Below, one piece after another: positions 25,123 to 32,820 of a stretch of DNA of 64,000 bases. Source of the DNA: JBCBKU01 sp965267475. GTDB taxonomy: Bacteria > Pseudomonadota > Alphaproteobacteria > Rhodobacterales > Rhodobacteraceae. A model generated the notes under the pieces. That model did no database searches and was not told the origin of the DNA. It saw only the letters and a program-made list of their open reading frames with translations. Both the position numbers and the translations under genes were made by a program. Positions within the stretch are counted from its first letter, which is position 1. The number at the start of each line of letters is the position of its first letter. The stretch is from assembly GCA_965267475.1 (NCBI GenBank), contig OZ254079.1, positions 496,001 to 560,000 of the forward strand, given 5' to 3'.

Positions 25123-26220
25123 TCAGTGCATCTCGGCGCGGATCTGCTGCCGGAGCACGTCAATGGGGATGGCTTTGCCTTCGCGCTTGAAGTGCCAATA
25201 GGTCCAGCCGTTGCAGGATGGCGCCTGTTCCAGCGCGGCGCCGACCTGATGGATTGACCCTTTGTGGTCTTCGGCGATCAGCGTGCCGTCGGCGCGGACC
25301 TTGGCGGTCTTACCGCGCGGCGAGTGCAGCACCTCGCCCGGGCGGAGCATGCCGCGTTCGATCAATTGACCGAAGGGCACGCGCGGTTCGGCGCGTTTTG
25401 ACTGCGTCACCTCAAGCGCTTCGCTGTCGATCTTGCGGACCTTCGACAGACGCTTGGTGGCCACCTCGCAATAGCCTGGGTCACGCTCGATGCCCACAAA
25501 CTTGCGACCGAGCATCTTGGCCACGGCGCCGGTCGTGCCGGTCCCGAAGAACGGATCGAGGATCACGTCGCCTGGGTTCGTCGTACCGATCAGGATGCGG
25601 TGCAGCAGCGCCTCGGGCTTTTGGGTCGGGTGGGCCTTCTGGCCCTTGGCGTCCTTCAGGCGTTCGTGGCCGGTGCAGATCGGCAGCACCCAATCCGACC
25701 GCATTTGCAGGTCGTCATTCAGCGATTTCAACGCTTCATAGTTGAACGTGTATTTGGTGGTCTCGTCCCGGCCCGCCCAGATCAGTGTTTCATGGGCGTT
25801 GGTCAGGCGCTTGCCGCGAAAGTTCGGCATCGGGTTCGATTTCCGCCAGATCACGTCATTCAGAATCCAGAACCCCTGATCCTGAAGCGCCGCGCCCACC
25901 CGGAAGATGTTGTGATAGGACCCGATCACCCAGATCGCGCCATCGGGCTTCAGCAGGCGGCGCGCCTCGGACAGCCAGTCGCGCGTGAAGAGATCATAGG
26001 CATCGAAGCTGGCAAACCGGTCCCAATCGTCATCGACCGCGTCCACGCGGCTGTTGTCGGGACGATGCAATTCGCCCTTCAGCTGAAGGTTATAGGGCGG
26101 GTCTGCGAAGATCAGATCGACCGACCCCGAGGGCAGTCCACGCATCACTTCGATGCTGTCCCCCAACAGGATGGCATCCAATGGCAGCCCGCTGTCCCTG
26201 GCGGTCTTTTTGGTCGTCAT
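25123..26220 (-). CDS. ccrM: Cell-cycle-regulated DNA adenine methyltransferase (GANTC), CcrM
   Basis: Beta-class N6-adenine methyltransferase that modifies GANTC, important for cell-cycle transcription in alphaproteobacteria. 365 aa. Motif IV is FADPPYNLQLKGEL, with the target-recognition region KSNPMPNFRGKRLTNAHETLIW; HPTQKPEALLHRIL and DPFFGTGTTGAVAKMLGRKFVGIE form the SAM pocket. The C-terminal extension (about 270-365, ending FKREGKAIPIDVLRQQIRAEMH) is the domain that marks CcrM orthologues. No restriction enzyme gene is near. It lies downstream of rnhB with three GANTC sites in the 113-nt gap. Confidence 0.95.
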   Translation of the reverse strand: MTTKKTARDSGLPLDAILLGDSIEVMRGLPSGSVDLIFADPPYNLQLKGELHRPDNSRVDAVDDDWDRFASFDAYDLFTRDWLSEARRLLKPDGAIWVIGSYHNIFRVGAALQDQGFWILNDVIWRKSNPMPNFRGKRLTNAHETLIWAGRDETTKYTFNYEALKSLNDDLQMRSDWVLPICTGHERLKDAKGQKAHPTQKPEALLHRILIGTTNPGDVILDPFFGTGTTGAVAKMLGRKFVGIERDPGYCEVATKRLSKVRKIDSEALEVTQSKRAEPRVPFGQLIERGMLRPGEVLHSPRGKTAKVRADGTLIAEDHKGSIHQVGAALEQAPSCNGWTYWHFKREGKAIPIDVLRQQIRAEMH

Positions 26221-26272
26221 ATCTCTGCCTCGGTCACGCTTTCGCGGCGTGTGATTTGTTGGGACCCAAGAT

Positions 26273-26327
26273 GAGTCATCCCTGATTCGCGGTCAAATTC
26301 TTTTTTGAATCAAAAGGTTAAGAATTT
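26273..26327. promoter_or_regulatory. GANTC cluster and AAATTCTT inverted repeat upstream of ccrM
   Basis: Three GANTC sites occur in 39 bp: GAGTC 26273-26277, GATTC 26284-26288 and GAATC 26307-26311. The third lies inside an inverted repeat AAATTCTT (26295-26302) and AAGAATTT (26320-26327). This AT-rich stretch is the likely ccrM promoter. In Caulobacter the methylation state of GANTC sites in the ccrM promoter feeds back on its expression, so an analogous autoregulation is plausible here. Confidence 0.65.
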
Positions 26328-26333
26328 TGCTTG

Positions 26334-26939
26334 CTACAACATGTTGTGGACAGGCTTGAAGGATCGCCGATGATGTTGCGTTACGCCGAGGCTTTTGAGT
26401 GCCGCTTTATGCTGGGCTGTCGGATAGCCCGCGTTCTTTTCCCAGCCGTAGCCGGGGAACTGTTGCGCCAAATCCACCATGATCCGGTCGCGGGTTTCCT
26501 TTGCGATGATCGAGGCTGCGGCGATGGACAGGCAACGCGCGTCGCCTTTGACCAGCGCCTCGGCCGGGCAGGGCAGATCCCTGGGGATCATATTGCCGTC
26601 GATCAGCGCCATGTCGGGGGACTTGGGCAGGGCCGCGACGGCCCGGACCATGGCCAGATGGCTGGCATAGAGGATGTTCAGGTCGTCGATTTCATCGACC
26701 GCGGCCATGCCGATGCCCACCTGCGCGTCGGTCTGGATCTGGTCAAACAGCGCTGCGCGCCGCAAAGCGGTCAGTTTCTTGCTGTCGTTCAAGCCTTCGG
26801 GGATCCGGTCCGGATTCAAGATCACCGCCGCCGCCACGACCGGCCCGGCGAGCGGTCCGCGCCCGGCTTCGTCAACGCCTGCGATCCGAGATTGGCCTTG
26901 GGCGATCCAAGCGGTTTCGAAGGTAAAATCGGGCCCCAT
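26334..26939 (-). CDS. rnhB: Ribonuclease HII
   Basis: Endonuclease that cuts RNA in RNA-DNA hybrids and removes misincorporated ribonucleotides. 201 aa. The catalytic acidic residues are in GVDEAGRGPLAGPVVAAAV near residue 20 and in MALIDGN around 110; NDSKKLTALRRAALF and ASIIAKETRDR are further family blocks. It precedes ccrM on the same strand, the order often seen in alphaproteobacteria. A terminator separates it from the upstream His-rich gene. Confidence 0.94.
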   Translation of the reverse strand: MGPDFTFETAWIAQGQSRIAGVDEAGRGPLAGPVVAAAVILNPDRIPEGLNDSKKLTALRRAALFDQIQTDAQVGIGMAAVDEIDDLNILYASHLAMVRAVAALPKSPDMALIDGNMIPRDLPCPAEALVKGDARCLSIAAASIIAKETRDRIMVDLAQQFPGYGWEKNAGYPTAQHKAALKSLGVTQHHRRSFKPVHNML

Positions 26940-26975
26940 GGTCCGGGTGTGGCCTGTTCGGACCGGGGAGACAAG

Positions 26976-27000
26976 AAAAAGGCGGGGCTTTCACCCCGCC
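26976..27000 (-). terminator. Rho-independent terminator on the minus strand
   Basis: GGCGGGG/CCCCGCC stem of 7 bp with a 6-nt loop (26981-27000), followed on the minus strand by five T. It would stop transcripts of the His-rich gene (27156-27710) before rnhB. Confidence 0.8.
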
Positions 27001-27015
27001 GGCACTCGTTACCAA

Positions 27016-27138
27016 CCTCCCCTTCGGAGGGCTGGCCGGGGGCTGTTGCCGGGCCCCCGGCCCACCGGTGCGGACAAGATGTGCAGGATCCGCACCGGCA
27101 CTCGACTGGCCCATGTCACCGCCTAATTGGTGGGCCAG
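27016..27138. other. Array of four further stem-loops in a non-coding stretch
   Basis: Between the His-rich gene and its terminator there are four more perfect inverted repeats. A: CCTCC/GGAGG (27016-27030). B: a 10-bp stem GGCCGGGGGC/GCCCCCGGCC (27034-27062). C: a 10-bp stem CCGGTGCGGA/TCCGCACCGG (27065-27098). D: an 8-bp stem CTGGCCCA/TGGGCCAG (27106-27138). With the terminator this makes five hairpins in about 160 nt and no credible reading frame. It could be a structured 3' UTR or a small RNA on the minus strand. Confidence 0.6.
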
Positions 27139-27155
27139 ACCTCAACATCGTCAGA

Positions 27156-27710
27156 TCAGCCGATGATGTATCCGTTCCGGCGCAGGCAGCGCGGCGAGAA
27201 GACGAAGCGGGCGCCACGGACCGTCTGGATCCGGCGTTCACACTGGTAGGGCAGCCGGTTGGCATGGCGGAAGTTCCGGTCGAGGCAGCGGCCCCCAAAA
27301 GCGCGGCGCGGGCCGTCATAGGTCTGGAACGTCCTTAGGCATTGCTCCGGCAGAACGAAGCGGGCAGGCAGGCGGGCGCCATGGCCGCGGCGGTGATGTC
27401 CGTGATGCGGACGCACGTGACCATGGTTGTGATTGATATGGCCGTGATGGCGGTGGAATTGTCCGTTGTGGCTGTGCAGGCGCCCAAGGTTCCGACCCGC
27501 ATGTACCTGCGTGTTGTTGTGCGTCTTGCTGGCGGCAGGTGCCTTGTCCCGGTCTTTCCGGTCCGAGATCGCCTTGCCGATAATCGCAAGGGCTGCGATC
27601 CCCGCGATGACACCAACGACGTCTTCGGTGTCGGCCTGGGCCGGGCGGCTGGTCATCGGTGTCAGGCCAAGGGTGGCCGCAAGCACCAGGGCAGTCATTG
27701 ATCTGAACAT
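27156..27710 (-). CDS. Histidine-rich secreted or envelope protein, function unknown
   Basis: 184 aa with a signal peptide (1-26, ending SRPAQA), then a short hydrophobic stretch (DVVGVIAGIAALAIIG, about 29-44) often seen in periplasmic proteins with a glycine-zipper-like anchor. Residues about 63-110 are dominated by His with Asn, Arg and Gly (HRHHGHINHNHGHVRPHHGHH). The C-terminal 75 residues carry four cysteines at regular spacing (QCLRTF, RCLDRNF, QCERRI, RCLRRNGY). The His tract suggests binding of metal ions such as Ni, Zn or Cu. No family recognised. Confidence 0.7.
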   Translation of the reverse strand: MFRSMTALVLAATLGLTPMTSRPAQADTEDVVGVIAGIAALAIIGKAISDRKDRDKAPAASKTHNNTQVHAGRNLGRLHSHNGQFHRHHGHINHNHGHVRPHHGHHRRGHGARLPARFVLPEQCLRTFQTYDGPRRAFGGRCLDRNFRHANRLPYQCERRIQTVRGARFVFSPRCLRRNGYIIG

Positions 27711-27885
27711 GGGTCTATCCTCACAGTCTGGTTTCTTTGGCGGCCAACCCCCAAGGCGGTCGCGATGTGAGGAAGGTGGGTCAGGGCCGGAGAGATAGAC
27801 AATATCGGGGGTCTGTTATCGCCTATCAGCGCGCAACCCCCACATGTTATTGAATATCCGTGATCAGGAGGCCAAAGTCTGAGCC

Positions 27886-28125
27886 ATGAAACACGCACTG
27901 TTCATAAGCGCATTCCTGTGCGCCTTTGCCGTGACCCAGGCGTCAGCCGCTTGCGTTGTGGAATATAAGGCAAAACGCGACAATCCGCTGCGGCTGGACC
28001 ATGGCACCATCACGGTTCCCGGGGACACCTGTTCGTCAGGTGCGGTACAGGCGGCGGTCAAGGATCAGCTGGCCAGCCAGGGTTGGATCCTTTTAAGCAT
28101 TCTATCGGTTCGCCAAAGCGGTTAA
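27886..28125 (+). CDS. Small secreted protein of unknown function
   Basis: 79 aa: signal peptide MKHALFISAFLCAFAVTQASA, then a 58-residue mature part with two cysteines (AACVVEYKAKRDNPLRLDHG and GDTCSSGAVQAAVKDQLASQGW) that may form a disulfide. Short proteins with this YKAKRDxPLRL pattern are common in Rhodobacteraceae, but I know no function. An AGGAGG-like site precedes the ATG. The next gene starts 10 nt downstream and is probably co-transcribed. Confidence 0.72.
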   Translation: MKHALFISAFLCAFAVTQASAACVVEYKAKRDNPLRLDHGTITVPGDTCSSGAVQAAVKDQLASQGWILLSILSVRQSG

Positions 28126-28135
28126 TGTCCAGGCC

Positions 28136-28846
28136 ATGAGCCTGGTTGACCAAGATGCAGATGCCGCGGCCACGCGGCGCTATGGTGGCCGGGTGGTTGC
28201 GATTGGATTGGCCGCGATTGTGGTGATCCTGCTGACCGCCTCGGTCCTGTTGTTCCTGAACCTTCCCGACGCGAATGCCTTCAACGACCGTGTTGAGCGA
28301 ATTTTTGTCGAGAATGACAATCTGACCTCGGACAGCGAGATCAAGCTGCTTGAAATCCTGGCTGAAAGCGGGACGTCGTTTTCCGAAGTTCTGGTCAGCT
28401 ACCGGCAGGTGATTTCTGTTCTGCTGATCTTTTCGACGGCGTTGCTGATCGCCTGTCTGGTCTTTCTGGTCACCATCATCTCGCTGAACCGCCGCATGGG
28501 CGAAATTGTGCGCTCCGGTATTCAGGTGTCGTCCTTGCTGATCAGCCGTGAGGAAAAGAAGGTTTACCTGAACAACATGGAGTTCAAGCTGACCGATGCG
28601 GCCATCGAGACGCTGAGCGTGCTGGCCGAGGCGCGCATGGATGATGACGTGTTGTCGGGGGCCGAGCTGGAGGCCGTGATTTCGGGCCGCGACGCGTCCG
28701 AGACCGAAGAGGCCGCAGGGGCCACCCGGATCAAGCGGCTGCGCGATGCGCTGGGCAATCAGATGGTGGCCGAACTTCTGGTCAAGACCATTGCGCGGCG
28801 GGGCTATATGCTGGCCATCGACAAGGACGTGATCCGGATGGTCTGA
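28136..28846 (+). CDS. Two-TM protein with C-terminal OmpR-like winged helix
   Basis: 236 aa. TM1 at about 20-42, a ~50-residue periplasmic loop, TM2 at about 92-116, then a cytoplasmic domain. From about 145 onward it reads like a Trans_reg_C winged helix: LNNMEFKLTDAAIETLSVLAE (helix 1), SGAELEAVISG, TRIKRLRDALGNQMVAELLVKTIARRGYML, matching the RxxRxK and TxRGxGYxL pattern of OmpR/ToxR effector domains. ToxR-type proteins have the wing N-terminal to one TM, so this order is inverted. No receiver or kinase. It may be a membrane-bound transcription factor; DNA binding is inferred. Confidence 0.65.
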   Translation: MSLVDQDADAAATRRYGGRVVAIGLAAIVVILLTASVLLFLNLPDANAFNDRVERIFVENDNLTSDSEIKLLEILAESGTSFSEVLVSYRQVISVLLIFSTALLIACLVFLVTIISLNRRMGEIVRSGIQVSSLLISREEKKVYLNNMEFKLTDAAIETLSVLAEARMDDDVLSGAELEAVISGRDASETEEAAGATRIKRLRDALGNQMVAELLVKTIARRGYMLAIDKDVIRMV

Positions 28847-28889
28847 GCGGCGGCTTGTGCCGCGCGCTGATTTTCGTCGGAGATCGCAG

Positions 28890-29378
28890 ATGGATATCTT
28901 CAAAGCATCCGAACGTTTGATGTCGATGGATGATGCGGCCTGGGCGCGTCATGCGAACCCGCTGAGCGTCTATTCCCGCATGTCCTGTCTGCCCTTGATC
29001 GTACTGGCGATCTGGTCGCGGGTCTGGATCGGCTGGTGGGCCCTGCTGCCCCTGGCTGCCGCGCTTCTTTGGACCTGGGCGAACCCGCGTCTGTTCAGCG
29101 CGCCTGCCGATCTGGACAACTGGGCCTCGAAAGGTGTGATGGGCGAGCGGATTTTCCTGAACCGGAAGGCCGTTCCGATCCCCGCCCACCATGAACGGGC
29201 GGCCTATGTCCTGACGGGGTTGTCCTTTGTCGGATTGATCATCCTGATCTATGCGCTGGTGGTTCTGGATGTCTGGGGTGTTATCGCCGGGCTGGTTCTG
29301 GTGATCGTTCCAAAGCTTTGGTTCGTCGACCGCATGGTCTGGATCCATCAGGACATGACCGGAGCGGATCGCCCCTAG
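28890..29378 (+). CDS. Small integral membrane protein, DUF6653-like
   Basis: 162 aa; start at ATG 28890 (MDIFKASERLMSMDDAAWARHANPLSV) with GGAGAT upstream. About four membrane segments: two in about 37-70 and two at about 106-145. The DDxAWARHANPxSVxxR N-terminus fits what I recall as DUF6653. Function unknown. It follows the membrane-bound wHTH gene after 43 nt and may belong to the same transcript. Confidence 0.65.
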   Translation: MDIFKASERLMSMDDAAWARHANPLSVYSRMSCLPLIVLAIWSRVWIGWWALLPLAAALLWTWANPRLFSAPADLDNWASKGVMGERIFLNRKAVPIPAHHERAAYVLTGLSFVGLIILIYALVVLDVWGVIAGLVLVIVPKLWFVDRMVWIHQDMTGADRP

Positions 29379-29674
29379 GCTGGGGGATCGACCGGTTTGG
29401 CGAAATCATCCCAGTGTTCGCCCATGGCGACGATGCAGGACATGCCCGAGGAATAGCTTTGGACCATGGTCCAATCGCCGGTTGAAGGGACCGTCCAGAT
29501 CTCCATCACCGCGTCTGGGCCGCGCACCCCGCGCCCAAGCCGTTCTGCGCCGAAAGTCCCTTCCAACCGCTGCACCATCGCGTCACGAGTTTCGCACAGC
29601 ACCTCGGCAATCGGCGATTTGGCCAAGCTGGGCGATGCGGTCAGGATCAATGAAGCGGCAAGAAAGGCTTTCAT
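29375..29674 (-). CDS. Small secreted protein of unknown function
   Basis: 99 aa: signal peptide MKAFLAASLILTASPSLA, then an 80-residue mature domain with two cysteines (VLCETRDAMV and GMSCIVAMGEHW). The C-terminal WTMVQSYSSGMSCIVAMGEHWDD resembles short conserved alphaproteobacterial periplasmic proteins without known role. It overlaps the stop of the convergent membrane protein gene by 4 nt. Confidence 0.7.
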   Translation of the reverse strand: MKAFLAASLILTASPSLAKSPIAEVLCETRDAMVQRLEGTFGAERLGRGVRGPDAVMEIWTVPSTGDWTMVQSYSSGMSCIVAMGEHWDDFAKPVDPPA

Positions 29675-29739
29675 GCCCGATGGATAGCATGGGCGGGGGC
29701 TTTTGTAACGCTTTTAAGACAGCGCTGTGGAAAACGGTG

Positions 29740-30882
29740 TCATCCGATCTGGGCGCCGCCCCGCCAGACAGAGCGGACGACCGGTGTGTCCTGTACCGTT
29801 GTCACCCGCACGATGTCGGCCAGGCAACCGGGCTTCAACCGGCCTCGATCTGTCAGACCTGTCGCATCCGCGGGATTGGTCGCGACGGTCCGGATCGCGC
29901 GCGGCAGATCGTCCCAGATCGCGGCCAGTTGGAAGGCCGAGGCCATCAGAAGCGCTGGCACATAGTCCGAGGACACGATGTCGAGAAGCCCGTGCTCGGC
30001 CAGGTCCCGCGCCGAGACATTGCCGGAATGCGAATGACCCCGCACCAGGTTGGGTGCGCCCATGATGATGGCGATCCCGGCGTCACGGCAGGCCTCGGCC
30101 GCTTCAAGCGTGGTCGGGAATTCGGCCAGTTTGATCCCCATCCCCGCCGATTTGGACACGTGATCGCCGGTCGTGTCGTCATGGCTGGCCAGGGTCGCGC
30201 CCAGCCGCGCAGCCTCGGCGATGGTTTTGGCCTCGTGGGTGTCGCGGACCCGCGCACCAAGCGCTTGGCGCCTTTGCACGATGTCATCAAACTCGGCATC
30301 AGAATAGGCAAACTTGCCCTTGTAGTAGGTTTTGAGCTTCGACAGATCGCGGAATTGCCGCTGGCCCGGCGTGTGATCCATCATGCTGACCAGGCCGACC
30401 CGATCCTCGGGCCCGAAATCGGCCAGTTCCGGGACAAGGGTTTCCGAGCAGACCTCGGCCCTCAGATGGATCATGTGGCGCACCCGCAGAACGCCCGCCG
30501 TGCGGAGCGACAGGATCTCGGACGCGACACTGCGGGCATATTGCTTGTAATTGTGCCCCTCTTGTCCGATGGCGCCGACGCGCAGGGCGTCAAAGACGGT
30601 CGTGATCCCGACCGAGGCCAGTTCGCCATCATGGGCGAGGATGGCGGTGTTATGGGGCAAATGCACTGAGGGGCGGGGCTCCATATGCCGTTCAAGGTTG
30701 TCGGTGTGCAATTCGACCAGCCCGGGCACCAGAAGATCCTTGCCGCAATCCATCGCACCGGCGGGCACCACATCGCCTTCGGTGATCTTGGCGATCTTGT
30801 CGCCTGCGATGTGAACGGCGCCGGTCATGATCCGGTCTTCCAGAACGATCCGGGCGTTGGCCAGACAGGCTTCGGCTGTCAT
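29740..30882 (-). CDS. phnM: Alpha-D-ribose 1-methylphosphonate 5-triphosphate diphosphatase
   Basis: Amidohydrolase-superfamily enzyme of the C-P lyase pathway: removes diphosphate from the ribose 5-triphosphate phosphonate formed by PhnGHIL. About 380 aa. Seen: DLLVPGLVELHTDNLERHMEPRP (metal-binding region), SMMDHTPGQRQF, ASHDDTTGDHV, GAPNLVRGHSHSGN and SSDYVPALLMASAF. Start uncertain: ATG 30882 (MTAEACLANARIVLED) fits the family; ATG 30933 is also open but would share its bases with the divergent DUF1045 start. No strong Shine-Dalgarno for either. Confidence 0.92.
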   Translation of the reverse strand: MTAEACLANARIVLEDRIMTGAVHIAGDKIAKITEGDVVPAGAMDCGKDLLVPGLVELHTDNLERHMEPRPSVHLPHNTAILAHDGELASVGITTVFDALRVGAIGQEGHNYKQYARSVASEILSLRTAGVLRVRHMIHLRAEVCSETLVPELADFGPEDRVGLVSMMDHTPGQRQFRDLSKLKTYYKGKFAYSDAEFDDIVQRRQALGARVRDTHEAKTIAEAARLGATLASHDDTTGDHVSKSAGMGIKLAEFPTTLEAAEACRDAGIAIIMGAPNLVRGHSHSGNVSARDLAEHGLLDIVSSDYVPALLMASAFQLAAIWDDLPRAIRTVATNPADATGLTDRGRLKPGCLADIVRVTTVQDTPVVRSVWRGGAQIG

Positions 30883-30931
30883 GCCATCGTCATGCTGGTC
30901 TGGAAGGGGAGGAGCAACTACAGGAGAGTTC

Positions 30932-31606
30932 ATGTCAGAATTCCGAAGATATGCGGTGTACTATTTGCCGGACGATGCCGGTCTGGCGGGTTTTGGTGCG
31001 TCCTGGCTGGGCTGGGATGTTGCAGGCGGCGTCCCGGTCGAGCAGCCCGAGATCGAAGGGATCGCCGAGGCGACAGCCGCGCCCCGGAGATATGGGTTCC
31101 ACGGCACATTGAAGCCGCCATTCTTCCTGGCCGATGGCGCCGAATTCGGCACCCTTGAGGCCGAGGTTGCGGATCTGGCGGGCCGTTTGGCCCCGGTGCG
31201 CCTGGACGGGTTGCGACTGGCCGCAATCGGTCGGTTTCTGGCGCTGGTGCCCGAGGGAGGGACGCGCGCGCTGGGCGATCTGGCATTCGCCTGCGTGCGC
31301 GATCTGGACGGGTTTCGCCGACCGCCCGATGCGGCGGAGTTGGCGCGGCGCCGCGCGGCGGGTCTGACCGAGCGGCAAGAGTCGCTGCTGACCGAATGGG
31401 GGTACCCTTATGTCGGCGACGAATTCCGGTTTCACCTGACGCTGACGGGCAAGCTTGATCCCACCACTCAGGCGCGGTTTTCCGAAGCACTGAAGGCGCG
31501 CTTGCCGGACTTGCCGAGGCCGTTCGACATCAGCTCGATCGCGCTGGTGGGCGAGGGTGAAGATGGTCAGTGTCGCCTGATCCATCGCTATGCCCTGACC
31601 GGCTGA
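30932..31606 (+). CDS. DUF1045 phosphonate-metabolism protein, 2H phosphoesterase-like
   Basis: 224 aa. Two H-x-T motifs are visible, His57-Gly-Thr59 (RRYGFHGTLKPPF) and His168-Leu-Thr170 (FRFHLTLTG), the signature of the 2H phosphoesterase fold, whose members open cyclic phosphates. DUF1045 genes are known to travel with C-P lyase genes. No phnP is present in this cluster, so this protein may hydrolyse 5-phosphoribosyl 1,2-cyclic phosphate instead. Divergent from phnM; its last 19 nt overlap convergent phnN. CAGGAGAG precedes the ATG. Confidence 0.82.
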   Translation: MSEFRRYAVYYLPDDAGLAGFGASWLGWDVAGGVPVEQPEIEGIAEATAAPRRYGFHGTLKPPFFLADGAEFGTLEAEVADLAGRLAPVRLDGLRLAAIGRFLALVPEGGTRALGDLAFACVRDLDGFRRPPDAAELARRRAAGLTERQESLLTEWGYPYVGDEFRFHLTLTGKLDPTTQARFSEALKARLPDLPRPFDISSIALVGEGEDGQCRLIHRYALTG

Positions 31607-32124
31607 AGCTGGGCCAACGCGTCGGCCACGGTGTCGTCGAGATCGCCGTCATTGCTGACATGGATCACGGGCAGGTCCTTTGGGAAGGGCCGGACCGATC
31701 GCGCAAGGCGTTGTGCGATGTCTTCGGCGGTTTCGCGGCCCCGGTCGGACAGTCGGCGCGCCAGAGTTTCAGGCGTTGCCGTGATGTTCAGCGCGACAAA
31801 GCCGGGCACCGCGGCGGCCACATCGGACAGGACGTTGCGCGACAGGTTCACCAGCAGCTGTTCCCCGGCTGCAACCCGGGTCACAACATCGCTTGGGATG
31901 CCGTAGCGAAGCCCATGGGCCTGCCAATCGACGCAGAAGGCGCCCGCCAGCTTGCGCCGCGCGAACGCGGCAAGCGTGATCGGTTCGAAATCTTCGCCGC
32001 CAAGGTGCGGATCGCGTGTGATCACCCGGCGGACAAGACCAAAGCCATGGGCCGAAAGCCCCGCCATCACACTGTCCTTGCCCGCGCCCGAGGGGCCAAC
32101 AACTCCGATCAGACGCCCCGTCAT
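31588..32124 (-). CDS. phnN: Ribose 1,5-bisphosphate phosphokinase
   Basis: Converts ribose 1,5-bisphosphate to PRPP, the final step that returns the C-P lyase ribose to metabolism. 178 aa, guanylate-kinase-like fold. P-loop GVVGPSGAGKDSVM at 7-20, FCVDWQAHGLRYGIP in the middle. Its ATG overlaps the phnL stop by 4 nt. The 3' end overlaps the convergent DUF1045 gene by 19 nt. Confidence 0.92.
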   Translation of the reverse strand: MTGRLIGVVGPSGAGKDSVMAGLSAHGFGLVRRVITRDPHLGGEDFEPITLAAFARRKLAGAFCVDWQAHGLRYGIPSDVVTRVAAGEQLLVNLSRNVLSDVAAAVPGFVALNITATPETLARRLSDRGRETAEDIAQRLARSVRPFPKDLPVIHVSNDGDLDDTVADALAQLQPVRA

Positions 32125-32807
32125 GCGGCGGATCTTTCGGGGACGAAGCGGGTGACGTCGACCTCACGGTCGCAGACCCGGGTGCGGGCACCTTCGTCGT
32201 GGAAGATCCCGACAATGGCGGCGCCCCGTGCTTTTGCGTCTTCGATCAGCGTCAGGACAACCTCTCGATTGGCGCCATCGAGGCTGGCGGTCGGTTCATC
32301 CAGCAGAAGCGCCGGATAGGCATTGACAAATCCCCGCGCGACATTCACCCGCTGCTGTTCGCCGCCCGAGAAGGTCGTGGGCGACAGTCCCCAAAGCCGC
32401 CTGGGCAAGTTCAACCGATCCAGTATGGTTTCGGCCTTGGCACGCGCCGTTGCCGGATCCGTGCCGACATTCAGAAGCGGTTCGGCCACGACATCGATCG
32501 TCGGCACCCGGGGGACGACGCGCAGGAACTGGCTGACATAGCCCAGTGTTTCACGCCGAAGTGCCAGGATCTCGCGCGGTTCGGCCCGGGCCACATCGAC
32601 CCCGTCCACCAGGATCGAACCGGTGCCAGTCAGGTAATTGCCGTAGATCATCCGCATCAGCGTGGATTTCCCGGCGCCCGAGACGCCCGTCAGCGCGACA
32701 CATTCGCCGGGGGCGACGGAGAGGTTTGCGCCCGACATCACCGAGATGGTTGCCGCCCCCTGATTGTGGAGCGTGAAGTGTTTTGAAACGTCGCTGATCT
32801 GGATCAT
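32121..32807 (-). CDS. phnL: ABC-type ATPase subunit of C-P lyase, PhnL
   Basis: 228 aa ABC ATPase associated with the C-P lyase complex; with PhnGHI it is needed to make the ribosyl phosphonate. Walker A GVSGAGKST, signature TFSGGEQQRVNVARG, Walker B LLLDEPTASLD, and a His in GIFHDEGARTRVCD. Start at ATG 32807 (MIQISDVSKHF) with AAGGGGT upstream, 13 nt after the phnK stop; an upstream in-frame start at 32879 would lie within phnK. Overlaps phnN by 4 nt. Confidence 0.93.
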   Translation of the reverse strand: MIQISDVSKHFTLHNQGAATISVMSGANLSVAPGECVALTGVSGAGKSTLMRMIYGNYLTGTGSILVDGVDVARAEPREILALRRETLGYVSQFLRVVPRVPTIDVVAEPLLNVGTDPATARAKAETILDRLNLPRRLWGLSPTTFSGGEQQRVNVARGFVNAYPALLLDEPTASLDGANREVVLTLIEDAKARGAAIVGIFHDEGARTRVCDREVDVTRFVPERSAA

Positions 32808-32820
32808 GGCATGACCCCTT

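Noticed and set aside
26316..26330. CtrA box near ccrM
   Set aside because: One TTAA is present, but no second TTAA 7 nt away.
27016..27138. CRISPR array
   Set aside because: The repeats are hairpins of differing sequence without a constant repeat or spacer; nothing CRISPR-like occurs elsewhere.
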